Source: Shewanella olleyana (lineage in GTDB: Bacteria > Pseudomonadota > Gammaproteobacteria > Enterobacterales > Shewanellaceae). From it: a DNA stretch of 64,000 nucleotides. The DNA lies in the NCBI RefSeq assembly GCF_023283825.1, contig NZ_JAKILD010000006.1, positions 1 to 64,000 of the forward strand, in the 5' to 3' direction. A program made the position numbers and the translations under genes. Below the pieces are notes generated by a model. The model had not been told where the DNA came from. It ran no database searches and saw only the letters and a list, made by a program, of their open reading frames with translations. Below are positions 18,602 to 27,214 of this stretch, piece after piece. Position 1 is the first letter of the stretch. Each line of letters begins with the position of its first letter.

Positions 18602-19228
18602 ATGCCAACGCATAACTGTTTAACATTTTTGATTATCGAACCAAACCCAATATTAGCTGATAGCTTATTGGGCATTTTTCATAGTCATTACAGCAATGCT
18701 AAGGTATTAACAGCAACTACAGTCCATGAAGCAAGACAAGCCACCAAAAATAACAAGATTGATCTAATGATGATTGAGCCAGAGATTGATAAAAATGAAG
18801 GTTTTAATTTAATTGCAAACTTTAGTAAGTTCACATCAAACACAAAGATTTTGTGTTATTCAGACCTAAAATTACCTAAGGCAACTACCCTATTACAGCA
18901 ACTTGGAAGTCATGGTTTAATCTCTAAACAAACCAATAAAATAGAGATAGTTAACGCGATTAACTTTTTACTTTCAGGTTTTACTTTATTCAAATTAGAG
19001 TCCGGAACCGAACATGTTAGTTTATCTAAAAGAGAGTCACTTGTTTTTTGCTATTTATGCAAAGGAATGACAAATAAGCAAATATCTCACAAATTATTTT
19101 TAAGCGAAAAAACAATAAGTACCTATAAAACAAGATTACTCAAGAAAATGAACACTGATTCATTTATAAGCCTGATAACTCATAATGGATACTTAAATAC
19201 TGATTTCACGAGCAGCATTCTAGTGTAA
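18602..19228 (+). CDS. NarL-like regulator with atypical receiver (Glu at the phospho-site)
   Basis: 208 residues. The C-terminal LuxR-type helix-turn-helix is intact (LSKRESLVFCYLCKGM, then LSEKTISTYKTRLLKKM). The receiver-like N-terminus has lost the acidic pair (Glu13-Pro14 in IIEPNP), and the residue at the phospho-acceptor position is Glu59 (MMIEPEI); only the conserved Lys (LISK) remains. It should not be phosphorylated in the usual way, and Glu may mimic an always-on state. It resembles the regulator at 15215 and probably arose from the same family. It is separated from the operon by 130 bases, so it may have its own promoter. Confidence 0.85.
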   Translation: MPTHNCLTFLIIEPNPILADSLLGIFHSHYSNAKVLTATTVHEARQATKNNKIDLMMIEPEIDKNEGFNLIANFSKFTSNTKILCYSDLKLPKATTLLQQLGSHGLISKQTNKIEIVNAINFLLSGFTLFKLESGTEHVSLSKRESLVFCYLCKGMTNKQISHKLFLSEKTISTYKTRLLKKMNTDSFISLITHNGYLNTDFTSSILV

Positions 19229-19357
19229 AAGTACTGTGGGATTGAACTAGACAAGATACCAATTCACCGTTATCAAAGTTATAAAATTTACTCAATTTTT
19301 ATTATGACTTACGATTAAATTAATATGATCAAACGTAGTTAACTTAACACTAAGAAC

Positions 19358-19384
19358 AAAAAAGCCTGCAATGCAGGCTTTTTT
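19358..19384. terminator. Bidirectional terminator between the signalling island and adk
   Basis: Thirteen bases of A6-GCCTGCA pair perfectly with their inverted copy, leaving T runs on both strands. It ends plus-strand transcription from the island and minus-strand transcription from adk. Confidence 0.88.
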
Positions 19385-19445
19385 ATGAACAACAGCAACA
19401 AGATGCCATTGTTTAACACTTAACTTTATTGATTAACCTGGGCGA

Positions 19446-20177
<732 letters not shown>

Positions 20178-20223
20178 TTAGACCAATATCTAATACGTCG
20201 CGGCGTACTTAAATGGCTGGTGT

Positions 20224-21087
20224 TTAATACAACAAACTATACAAACGACGGCGATACTGATTAGCTAAGGTATTGCCCTGCCCTAAAGCCGTAAGTATTT
20301 CCATAAACACTTGTTTAACTTTGCCATCGGCCGCCGACAAATCTTTTTGTAAAATCACAAATAAGCTTTCTAGTGCTTCTTCTCCGCGATTGGCTTGGTT
20401 CAGCGCTTTAGCTAAATCAATTGAAATATCGGCATTATCAGGTTGTTGTTGTAAAGCTTGTTGTAGCTGACGGATTTCAGGCGTATCAGCCGCATCTTCA
20501 GCCAATGTTAGCTTCGCCTTAAGGTTTTGGTAATAGCTGTCTTGATCAGCAAGACCAATCGTTTCCAGTAAGGTTTTCGCATCGGCTAAAATGCCAAGTT
20601 GCAGATACACATCAACTAACACCAAGGCCACTTCAGCTTTCTGCTGTGAATCTGCATAAGCGCTTTTAAGTAAAGCTAATGCTTCTTCAAGCTTTTCTTT
20701 AGCTGGGTTTTCTTCAACAAGTATTGCTTTAGCGGCATTTAAATCTTGTACCCACATGCCAGGTAAATGCTTATTTAGCAGTTCGTTGACTTGCGCGGCG
20801 CTTTGCGTGCCTGCAAAACCATCAATAGGCTGGCCTTTGCTGAGCACCAAATGAGTCGGCAAACTTTGAATTTGGAAATAGTTGGCAATTTCTAACTCAG
20901 CTTCACAGTTTACTTTTGCCAGAATAAAGCGACCTGCTTGCTCGTTGGCAAGTTGCTCCATCACTTGCATCATTTGCACACTTTCAGGCTGTTGCTGCGC
21001 CCAAAAAGACATGACAACAAAGTTATCCATTGAGGCATCAACAACTTGCTGAATGTTCTCTTTGGTTAAATTAATAATATGTTCCAT
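20224..21087 (-). CDS. cnoX: Thioredoxin-fold/TPR chaperedoxin (CnoX, YbbN)
   Basis: 287 residues: an N-terminal thioredoxin domain (1-110) whose active site reads WAQQQPES, with no Cys at either CXXC position, followed by TPR-type helices (about 115-287). This matches E. coli CnoX/YbbN, which holds unfolding proteins under hypochlorous acid stress and hands them to GroEL or DnaK. Loss of CXXC is normal for the family, so a holdase rather than reductase role is expected. It lies between htpG and adk on the same strand, behind a terminator. Confidence 0.9.
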   Translation of the reverse strand: MEHIINLTKENIQQVVDASMDNFVVMSFWAQQQPESVQMMQVMEQLANEQAGRFILAKVNCEAELEIANYFQIQSLPTHLVLSKGQPIDGFAGTQSAAQVNELLNKHLPGMWVQDLNAAKAILVEENPAKEKLEEALALLKSAYADSQQKAEVALVLVDVYLQLGILADAKTLLETIGLADQDSYYQNLKAKLTLAEDAADTPEIRQLQQALQQQPDNADISIDLAKALNQANRGEEALESLFVILQKDLSAADGKVKQVFMEILTALGQGNTLANQYRRRLYSLLY

Positions 21088-21148
21088 GGTGGATCCTTAT
21101 CGCAATGTCATTTCACCAGTATCACACTGGCTAAAAATGAATGCTAAT

Positions 21149-21175
21149 AAAAAGCGGACACTCAGTCCGCTTTTT
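21149..21175. terminator. Terminator downstream of htpG
   Basis: A 10-bp stem (21149-21158 with 21166-21175), loop of seven bases, A/T runs on both sides. It lies between the htpG stop and the cnoX start on the minus strand. Confidence 0.85.
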
Positions 21176-21197
21176 GTATATGCAAAATAACCTAAGC

Positions 21198-23117
21198 TTA
21201 CTTCAAGCTTGCTACTAGCATTTCGTTAGTCAATTTAATGAATGCTGATGGATCTGCTAAACTACCTTTTTCAGAAAGCTGAGCTTGTTGCAGTAATAAG
21301 TCTGCCCAGTTAGCAAATAACAACTCATCTTGTTCGTTGTTTAAACGCTCAACTAATGGGTGATGCGGGTTGATTTCAAATGTAGGCTTAGACTCAGGTA
21401 CAGGCTGACCTGCTGATTGCATAAGCTTAATCATTTGCGATGACATTTCACCTTCACCAGCAACCACACAAGCAGGCGTATCAGTTAAACGTGAAGTCAC
21501 TTTAACATCAGCCACTTTAGCGCCTAAAGCTGATTTCATGCGCTCAACTAAACCTTCAGCTTCACCGGCAAGTTTCTCTTGCGCTTCTTTTTCTGCCGCA
21601 TCTTCTAACTCGCCTAGCTCTAAATCGCCACGAGTCACAGAATGCAGTTTCTTGTCTTTAAATTCAGTTAAATGGTTAATTAACCACTCATCAATGCGCT
21701 CTGACATTAATAACACTTCAATGTCTTTCTTACGCAATAATTCAAGATGCGGACTGTTTGCAGCGGCTTCATGGCTGTCTGCCACGATGTAGTAAATCTT
21801 ATCTTGGCCTTCTTTCATACGGCTGATGTAATCATCTAGCGATACGTCAGTAACAGCTGTGTCATTATGCGTTGAAGCAAAACGAAGTAACCCAGAGATG
21901 CGTTCACGGTTAGCAAAATCTTCAGCTGGGCCTTCTTTTAACACTTGACCAAATTCAGCCCAAAATGCTTGATACTTCTCAGCATCGTTTTTAGCCATTT
22001 TTTCAAGCATGCCAAGTACGCGTTTAGTCACGCCACCACGCAGTGCTTTAGTAACGCTATTGTCTTGTAAGATTTCACGTGACACGTTTAGCGGTAAATC
22101 GTTTGAGTCGATTAACCCTTTAACGAAACGCAGGTAAGTCGGCATAAACTGCTCAGCGTCATCCATGATGAATACGCGTTGAACAAATAATTTAAGGCCG
22201 TTTTTAGCATCACGGTTAAACATATCCCATGGCGCTTTGCTCGGGATATACAATAAGCTAGTGTATTCTTGCTTACCTTCTACACGGTTATGAGACCAAG
22301 TTGCTGCATCACCATAGTCATGTGAAATGTGCTTGTAGAATTCTTGATACTCTTCATCTGAGATATCTGACTTGCTACGAGTCCAAAGCGCAGTCGCTTT
22401 GTTCATAGGCTTCCATTGACCTTCAGTCGCAGGTATCGCTTCACCACCCTCTTCTGTCGCTTCAACGGCTGGCGTGCCTTCTTCAAACATTTCTACAGGT
22501 ACTGAGATATGATCTGAGTACTTAGTAATGATTGAACGTAAACGAGTATCGTCTGCGTATTCTTTCTCTTCGTCACGTAAATGCAACGTAATTTCAGTAC
22601 CACGGCTGTTTTTAGTGATGGTATCAACGGTGAAGTCGCCTTCGCCTTCTGATTCCCACACAACACCTTGATTAACATCAGCACCAGCAGCACGAGTACG
22701 AACCGTAACTTTATCAGCAACAATAAATGCAGAGTAGAAACCTACACCGAACTGACCAATCAGTTGCGAGTCTTTTGACTCTTCACCTGATAAGTTTTTG
22801 AAGAAATCAGCAGTACCTGATTTAGCAATAGTCCCTAAATGCTCGATTACACCATCACGTGTCATACCGATACCGTTATCTTCAATCGTAACGGTGCCTT
22901 TTTCTTTATCGGTACTGATACGAACGCGAAGCTCGGTATCATCTTCAAATAAGGAGTTGTCAGTTAAGGCAAGGTAACGCAACTTATCAGCAGCATCGGC
23001 CGCATTTGAAACTAGTTCACGTAAGAAAATTTCTTTATTTGAATATAAAGAATGGATCATCAGATGAAGAAGTTGTTTTACTTCGGTTTGAAAGCCATGT
23101 GTTTCTTGTTGAGACAT
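21198..23117 (-). CDS. htpG: Molecular chaperone HtpG (Hsp90)
   Basis: A 639-residue ATP-dependent chaperone of the Hsp90 family, cytoplasmic. Bergerat ATP-binding motifs are present: [26 protein letters not shown], and [15 protein letters not shown]. The middle domain contains [12 protein letters not shown], and a C-terminal dimerisation region ends in ASLK. It begins [21 protein letters not shown] textbook sigma-32 promoter lies about 90 bases upstream, so it is heat-induced. Confidence 0.98.
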   Translation of the reverse strand: MSQQETHGFQTEVKQLLHLMIHSLYSNKEIFLRELVSNAADAADKLRYLALTDNSLFEDDTELRVRISTDKEKGTVTIEDNGIGMTRDGVIEHLGTIAKSGTADFFKNLSGEESKDSQLIGQFGVGFYSAFIVADKVTVRTRAAGADVNQGVVWESEGEGDFTVDTITKNSRGTEITLHLRDEEKEYADDTRLRSIITKYSDHISVPVEMFEEGTPAVEATEEGGEAIPATEGQWKPMNKATALWTRSKSDISDEEYQEFYKHISHDYGDAATWSHNRVEGKQEYTSLLYIPSKAPWDMFNRDAKNGLKLFVQRVFIMDDAEQFMPTYLRFVKGLIDSNDLPLNVSREILQDNSVTKALRGGVTKRVLGMLEKMAKNDAEKYQAFWAEFGQVLKEGPAEDFANRERISGLLRFASTHNDTAVTDVSLDDYISRMKEGQDKIYYIVADSHEAAANSPHLELLRKKDIEVLLMSERIDEWLINHLTEFKDKKLHSVTRGDLELGELEDAAEKEAQEKLAGEAEGLVERMKSALGAKVADVKVTSRLTDTPACVVAGEGEMSSQMIKLMQSAGQPVPESKPTFEINPHHPLVERLNNEQDELLFANWADLLLQQAQLSEKGSLADPSAFIKLTNEMLVASLK

Positions 23118-23206
23118 GAAAATTTCCCTTGGTTTAACGTTAATACAGCAGTCTCATCGAACCGATACGGTATTTTCAATAAGACTAAAATTCTTTGTTA
23201 CCTAGG

Positions 23207-23234
23207 AAATGGGGCGTGAAATTACGTTTTCAAG
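23207..23234 (-). promoter_or_regulatory. Sigma-32 (heat-shock) promoter of htpG
   Basis: On the minus strand CTTGAAA, 13 bases, then CCCCATTT: both elements match the sigma-32 consensus exactly, with accepted spacing. It is about 90 bases before the htpG start. Confidence 0.85.
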
Positions 23235-23268
23235 GGGTTTTTTTTCTGATGGCTAAAAAAAACGCAAA

Positions 23269-23287
23269 AAGGGCTAAATTAGCCCTT
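23269..23287 (-). terminator. Terminator of recR
   Basis: AAGGGCTA and TAGCCCTT (23269-23276 with 23280-23287) form a stem followed on the minus strand by a T-rich run. It separates recR from the htpG promoter. Confidence 0.8.
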
Positions 23288-23330
23288 AAAAATACGATTT
23301 ACTCCATTTTGATATAAAGCAGAGACCGCC

Positions 23331-23930
23331 CTATAACGGAATACGACCGTTAAATGATAATGCCAATGTGGTGCTGTCCACATACTCAAGCTCACCACCC
23401 ACTGGCACGCCGTGTGCAATACGGCTGATGACCACATTATGACGGCGAGCAATATCAGCAATAAAATGCGCTGTTGCATCGCCTTCAACCGTCGGGTTAG
23501 TGGCTAAAATAAGCTCGGTGAGATCCTCTGACGACAAATGCTTTTCAAGTAATGCAAGGCCCAACTCTTCAGGCCCAACACCATCAAGTGGTGATAAATG
23601 GCCAAGCAACACAAAGTAGCGCCCCATAAAATGGCCACCAGCTTCAATCGCTAATACGTCTGCTGGCGTTTCAACCACACAAATAACACCTGCATTGCCA
23701 CGCTTTGGGCTACTACAGATTGGGCATAGCTCTTGTTCAGTAAAGGTACGACACGCTTGGCAATGACCAACTTCACTCATTGAACGTTCTAACGCATTGG
23801 CAAGCTTGTGCCCTGCTTTACGATTACGTTCCAATAATTGAAAAGCCATACGCTGAGCGGATTTAGGACCCACCCCCGGTAAACATCGTAACGACTCAAT
23901 TAACTCATCAACAAGTGGACTAAATTTCAT
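23331..23930 (-). CDS. recR: Recombination mediator RecR
   Basis: A 199-residue DNA-binding protein that works with RecO and RecF to load RecA at gaps. It has the N-terminal helix-hairpin-helix ([18 protein letters not shown]), a C4 zinc finger ([16 protein letters not shown]) and a Toprim domain ([14 protein letters not shown], later [13 protein letters not shown]). Length equals the family norm. In E. coli it directly follows ybaB; here about 2.8 kb with a DMT transporter and a membrane/XRE pair separates the two. Confidence 0.97.
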   Translation of the reverse strand: MKFSPLVDELIESLRCLPGVGPKSAQRMAFQLLERNRKAGHKLANALERSMSEVGHCQACRTFTEQELCPICSSPKRGNAGVICVVETPADVLAIEAGGHFMGRYFVLLGHLSPLDGVGPEELGLALLEKHLSSEDLTELILATNPTVEGDATAHFIADIARRHNVVISRIAHGVPVGGELEYVDSTTLALSFNGRIPL

Positions 23931-24115
23931 AAACTAATAATGGCCTTAGCAGTGCCGCAGCACTCAATATAATGTTTCAGCTTGGATTACAGATGACCAG
24001 CTAAAGGAATGGGTGAATTATTATCTCAAGCGAGAAAGATTGCAAAGAGTTATTGCGTCCATATGTCAGCAATACAGACAATACTAGCCTGCCTGTCATA
24101 AATCATGATGGCTCG

Positions 24116-24349
24116 CTACTTGTCTGAGCGATAACGGAACACTTCTTCTAACGGTAAATTAAATACCTCAGCAATTTTAAATGCCACCTCTAACGTAGGT
24201 GAATACTTATTTGACTCGATAGCCATTACTGTTTGTCTAGTGACTCCAATTTGCTCAGCGAGCTGCTTTTGAGTCATTTCATCATGTAAAAACCGCAAAG
24301 TACGAATAGAGTTGCTAATACCCATACCTTCTTGATCATTTTTACCCAT
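24116..24349 (-). CDS. Small XRE-family HTH regulator
   Basis: A 77-residue protein that is almost entirely a Cro/CI helix-turn-helix: LRFLHDEMTQKQLAEQIGV, TRQTVMAIESNKYSPT, then LEEVFRYRSDK. I use ATG 24349 (MGKNDQEGMG) with GGGAGAGA upstream; a longer open frame to 24388 lacks such a site. The start overlaps the stop of the upstream membrane protein (shared ATGGGTAA), so the two are translationally coupled. Such pairs often have the small HTH protein repressing its own operon. The nested palindrome before the operon is a likely target. Confidence 0.87.
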   Translation of the reverse strand: MGKNDQEGMGISNSIRTLRFLHDEMTQKQLAEQIGVTRQTVMAIESNKYSPTLEVAFKIAEVFNLPLEEVFRYRSDK

Positions 24350-24839
24350 AAATCTCTCCCGTACGACCTTTGTAGAGCTGCACGCCATAATGTGCCAATT
24401 CAGCGGTCAAAAATGCCACCAACAATATGTGTAATGGTAAATGGGGAATAGGCTCAAAAAGAATGGTTTCAGCTTGTTTATCTAAACCGTACTGCACAAT
24501 GGCTAAAATCACCCCAACTTGTAAAATCATCGCTGAATACTTGTAACCCACCAGATCAATTTGTTTTTCTCTTACATCCATCGGTTGATTCAATTCATCA
24601 TCACTTACAAAAGCAAGCACGATATAACTCAATACCATTAGCACCACTGAGTAAATGATGATTTCCAGTAAAACGCCTGAAAGCCACACGGTCGATGCAA
24701 GCTCTTCAGCACTGGCATAGTACATTCTACTTAGATAAATATAGAAAATGTATGCGGTAACCAAAAAGTCCACCGACAAAGTGACTTCTCTAAAACTGGT
24801 TTCTTGTAACCATTGATATAACTTCTGTTTATTCGTCAT
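24342..24839 (-). CDS. Four-helix integral membrane protein of unknown function
   Basis: 165 residues with four hydrophobic segments (about 20-37, 50-75, 98-115, 130-148), little soluble sequence and no recognised enzymatic motif. It is the first gene of a two-gene operon with a small XRE regulator, an arrangement seen for DUF2178-like membrane proteins. Function unknown. Confidence 0.78.
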   Translation of the reverse strand: MTNKQKLYQWLQETSFREVTLSVDFLVTAYIFYIYLSRMYYASAEELASTVWLSGVLLEIIIYSVVLMVLSYIVLAFVSDDELNQPMDVREKQIDLVGYKYSAMILQVGVILAIVQYGLDKQAETILFEPIPHLPLHILLVAFLTAELAHYGVQLYKGRTGEIYG

Positions 24840-24840
24840 G

Positions 24841-24965
24841 TTAATTTAACCTCACTCCATGTTAAAGATATTTAACTTGTGGTTAATTTAAGCTTACTTC
24901 TTGTTCATGTCAAATATCTTTAACCTTAAGTTAACTATTGAGTACTTAAGTGTGAGGTAATTTAA
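24841..24965. promoter_or_regulatory. Nested inverted repeats upstream of the membrane/XRE operon
   Basis: An inner perfect 13-base inverted repeat (GTTAAAGATATTT at 24861-24873 and its complement at 24912-24924) sits inside an outer imperfect one (AACCTCAC at 24848-24855 and GTGAGGT at 24952-24958). The block starts two bases before the operon, so it must hold its promoter and probably the XRE operator. The remainder of the gap, to 25225, is AT-rich with no gene seen. Confidence 0.55.
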
Positions 24966-25225
24966 AAACAATAAATTTCAAAACTTTGACTTATAAGGCT
25001 ATGAGAAATTTGATATTTAAAGGAAAAGTGCGAGTTAAACAAAGGAAAATTAAAACGGTGATTACAGGATTGATTAAAAAGTAGAGTCAGAGATTCTAAT
25101 AAGGAATATCAAGCAAATGCAAATATAAATATAAATATAGACAGGTGGAATAATTTGATATAAATCAGCAACTCAAAGAGCTGCATTTGTTATTAAGTCT
25201 GTTTTCCTGCGTACTTTTTGCCTAA

Positions 25226-26155
25226 CTATCGTTTACTTAAATAGTGCTTACCTAAAAGCACTATCATAATTCCGCTCAAGATCACCAATGATGATATTCC
25301 GAGCCTTAAAGAAAACACTTCATCAGCAAATATCACCCCACCAATTGCCGCAATAACCGGTACCAGTAATTGAACCACGCTGGCTTGAATTCCAGTTAAC
25401 CCTGCTAATGCCGCATACCAAATAACGTAACCCACAGCTGATGCGAGGCCGCCAGAGATTATCGTTAGCAAAATTCCTGTGGGTGTTATTGTCGAGAATG
25501 GGATAGTGGCAATCGATAAAATGATCACTAATGGTAAGGTGCGGATAAAGTTATAGCTGGTATCACTGATAGGTTCGCTAGACTGCTTACCTTCAAGGGT
25601 ATAAAAGCCCCATGCAACACCAGACACAGCCATCAATACAAAACCTGAAATTGAAGGCGCACTCGCACCAGGCATGACTAAATAAACAAAACCTGAAAAG
25701 GCAATCATGACACCAAACCACTCAGAAAAATGCAGTTTTTGACCTGAAATGGCACCGACAACAATCATGGTGATTTGCACTGCGCCGAATAAAATTAGCG
25801 CTCCAGTACCTGTATCTAGTGAGGTATATGCATACGAGAAAGTTAAAGCATAAACAAAAAGCATCAAGGCAGCTTTCCAACTTCCTTTAGACCGTGCTTG
25901 GGGACGGTATGATATTAAACCTGCAGATGCATGATTGCTGCTGTGTTGGCTTTGTTGACTTAGTTCACCTGCAAATTTAACACGCTTAAATCTTGCCAAT
26001 TGCATAATAATAACTAATACCGCAACTCCTGATAATAACCGAATTGCAGTAAAGCTGGCTGGATCAATAAGGTCATTTCCCAATGCTACTCGGCATAAAA
26101 TAGAATTTCCAGCAAACGCAAGTAATGCAAATAAGGTATAAACAAGGGTCTTCAT
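25226..26155 (-). CDS. DMT-superfamily (EamA) transporter
   Basis: 309 residues with about ten membrane helices in two homologous EamA halves (roughly 1-150 and 160-305), the fold of drug/metabolite exporters. A polar loop around residues 65-95 is rich in Ser, Gln and His. GxxL/S-rich helix packing such as SAVGYVIWYAALAGLTGIQA in the second half is typical. The substrate is not predictable. Flanked by long AT-rich gaps on both sides, it appears to be a single-gene unit placed between ybaB and recR. Confidence 0.85.
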   Translation of the reverse strand: MKTLVYTLFALLAFAGNSILCRVALGNDLIDPASFTAIRLLSGVAVLVIIMQLARFKRVKFAGELSQQSQHSSNHASAGLISYRPQARSKGSWKAALMLFVYALTFSYAYTSLDTGTGALILFGAVQITMIVVGAISGQKLHFSEWFGVMIAFSGFVYLVMPGASAPSISGFVLMAVSGVAWGFYTLEGKQSSEPISDTSYNFIRTLPLVIILSIATIPFSTITPTGILLTIISGGLASAVGYVIWYAALAGLTGIQASVVQLLVPVIAAIGGVIFADEVFSLRLGISSLVILSGIMIVLLGKHYLSKR

Positions 26156-26669
26156 AAGGGCTGATGTTCACTTTAGTTCTTTCGTCATCTGTGGAATAAA
26201 TAATATTAAATGTTCCTAGATCATGCTGTGTATGTATTTTGTACTTGTACTTGTACTCAGTGTAAGAATTTAAAGGCAGCTATAGCTCATTAACCGTTAG
26301 ACTCTCATGTTCAACTCTTCTGTTCTACACTGGCAATTTCACTGAATGTATTGCACCGCATGTATTGTAGCGACAAGTCAGCTTTCTCTTTATACACAAT
26401 GAAGTTTAAATGAGTTAACTTATTAATATATAGACACGATTTAGCTAACTTATACTTTCAAAGGTTTTTAAGTAAGCTTCTAACTTATTAATCATTTTTG
26501 GGGTATCTCCCCCAGATACGTGCAGCCTATCCTTATATTCTATAAGCCCTTATACAATAAATCAGCTCAACTGCTGTCATGTACACCACCAAAATTTCTA
26601 CTATAGACTACAGGCCTATTTTAGTTACGAATTAAAAACCTAAAGCCAAGTTATACCAATCAGCATAAA
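26156..26669. other. Gene-free gap upstream of the DMT transporter
   Basis: About 510 bases with stops in all frames. The only features I see are a triple GTACTT repeat at 26241-26257 and a GGGGTATCTC-type short hairpin near 26500. No RNA gene or remnant could be recognised. Confidence 0.5.
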
Positions 26670-26696
26670 AAAGCCCAAGTCGATGACTTGGGCTTT
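26670..26696 (-). terminator. Terminator of the dnaX-ybaB operon
   Basis: A 12-bp perfect stem (26670-26681 with 26685-26696), GAT loop and T7 exit on the minus strand, 58 bases after the ybaB stop. Confidence 0.9.
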
Positions 26697-26754
26697 CGTT
26701 TAAACTTTAACTAGCTTCTAGCTCTGCATATTGCTTAGCTAGATACTTGTAGTC

Positions 26755-27084
26755 TTAGAATGGCATTTTCATTCCAGGAGGTAATTGCATACCGCCGGTG
26801 ACTTCTGCCATTTTAGCTTTTTGGTTCTCTTCGATGCGACGAGCTGCGTCGTTGAATGCTGCAGCAATAAGATCTTCCAACATTTCTTTGTCGTCTTCCA
26901 TTAAGCTAGGATCGATATCAACTTTACGAATGTTGTGTGCACCAGTCATGGTCACTTTAACTAAACCTGCACCCGCTTCACCAGTCATTTCTGACTGAGC
27001 GATCTCTTCTTGCATTTTAGCCATTTTGTCTTGCATCTGCTGGGCTTGTTTCATTAAGTTGCCCATACCGCCTTTTCCAAACAT
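26755..27084 (-). CDS. YbaB/EbfC nucleoid-associated protein
   Basis: A 109-residue DNA-binding dimer. It starts [18 protein letters not shown], the standard YbaB opening, with a long coiled-coil helix, the core [18 protein letters not shown], and the C-terminal [11 protein letters not shown]. It lies 130 bases downstream of dnaX, as in most gammaproteobacteria, and before a terminator. The role is nucleoid organisation or gene control. Confidence 0.95.
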   Translation of the reverse strand: MFGKGGMGNLMKQAQQMQDKMAKMQEEIAQSEMTGEAGAGLVKVTMTGAHNIRKVDIDPSLMEDDKEMLEDLIAAAFNDAARRIEENQKAKMAEVTGGMQLPPGMKMPF

Positions 27085-27214
27085 AGTCTTTTCTCTTAAT
27101 TAGGTTATTAGCAAGCAGCCAAAGTGGGGCTAATCTTACTGAAAAAAAATAAATTGGCAATAAATCTCAGTTTATTGCTATCAAACTTTTGAAGCTGCTA
27201 GCGCTTTCGTGTGA

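Noticed and set aside
25155-25168. FNR-like TTGATN4ATCAG
   Set aside because: It lies after the DMT gene's stop and about 300 bases from any start, so a promoter role is unlikely.
26241-26257. Three GTACTT-type units as a possible repeat array
   Set aside because: Too short to be a CRISPR or a functional repeat without other support.
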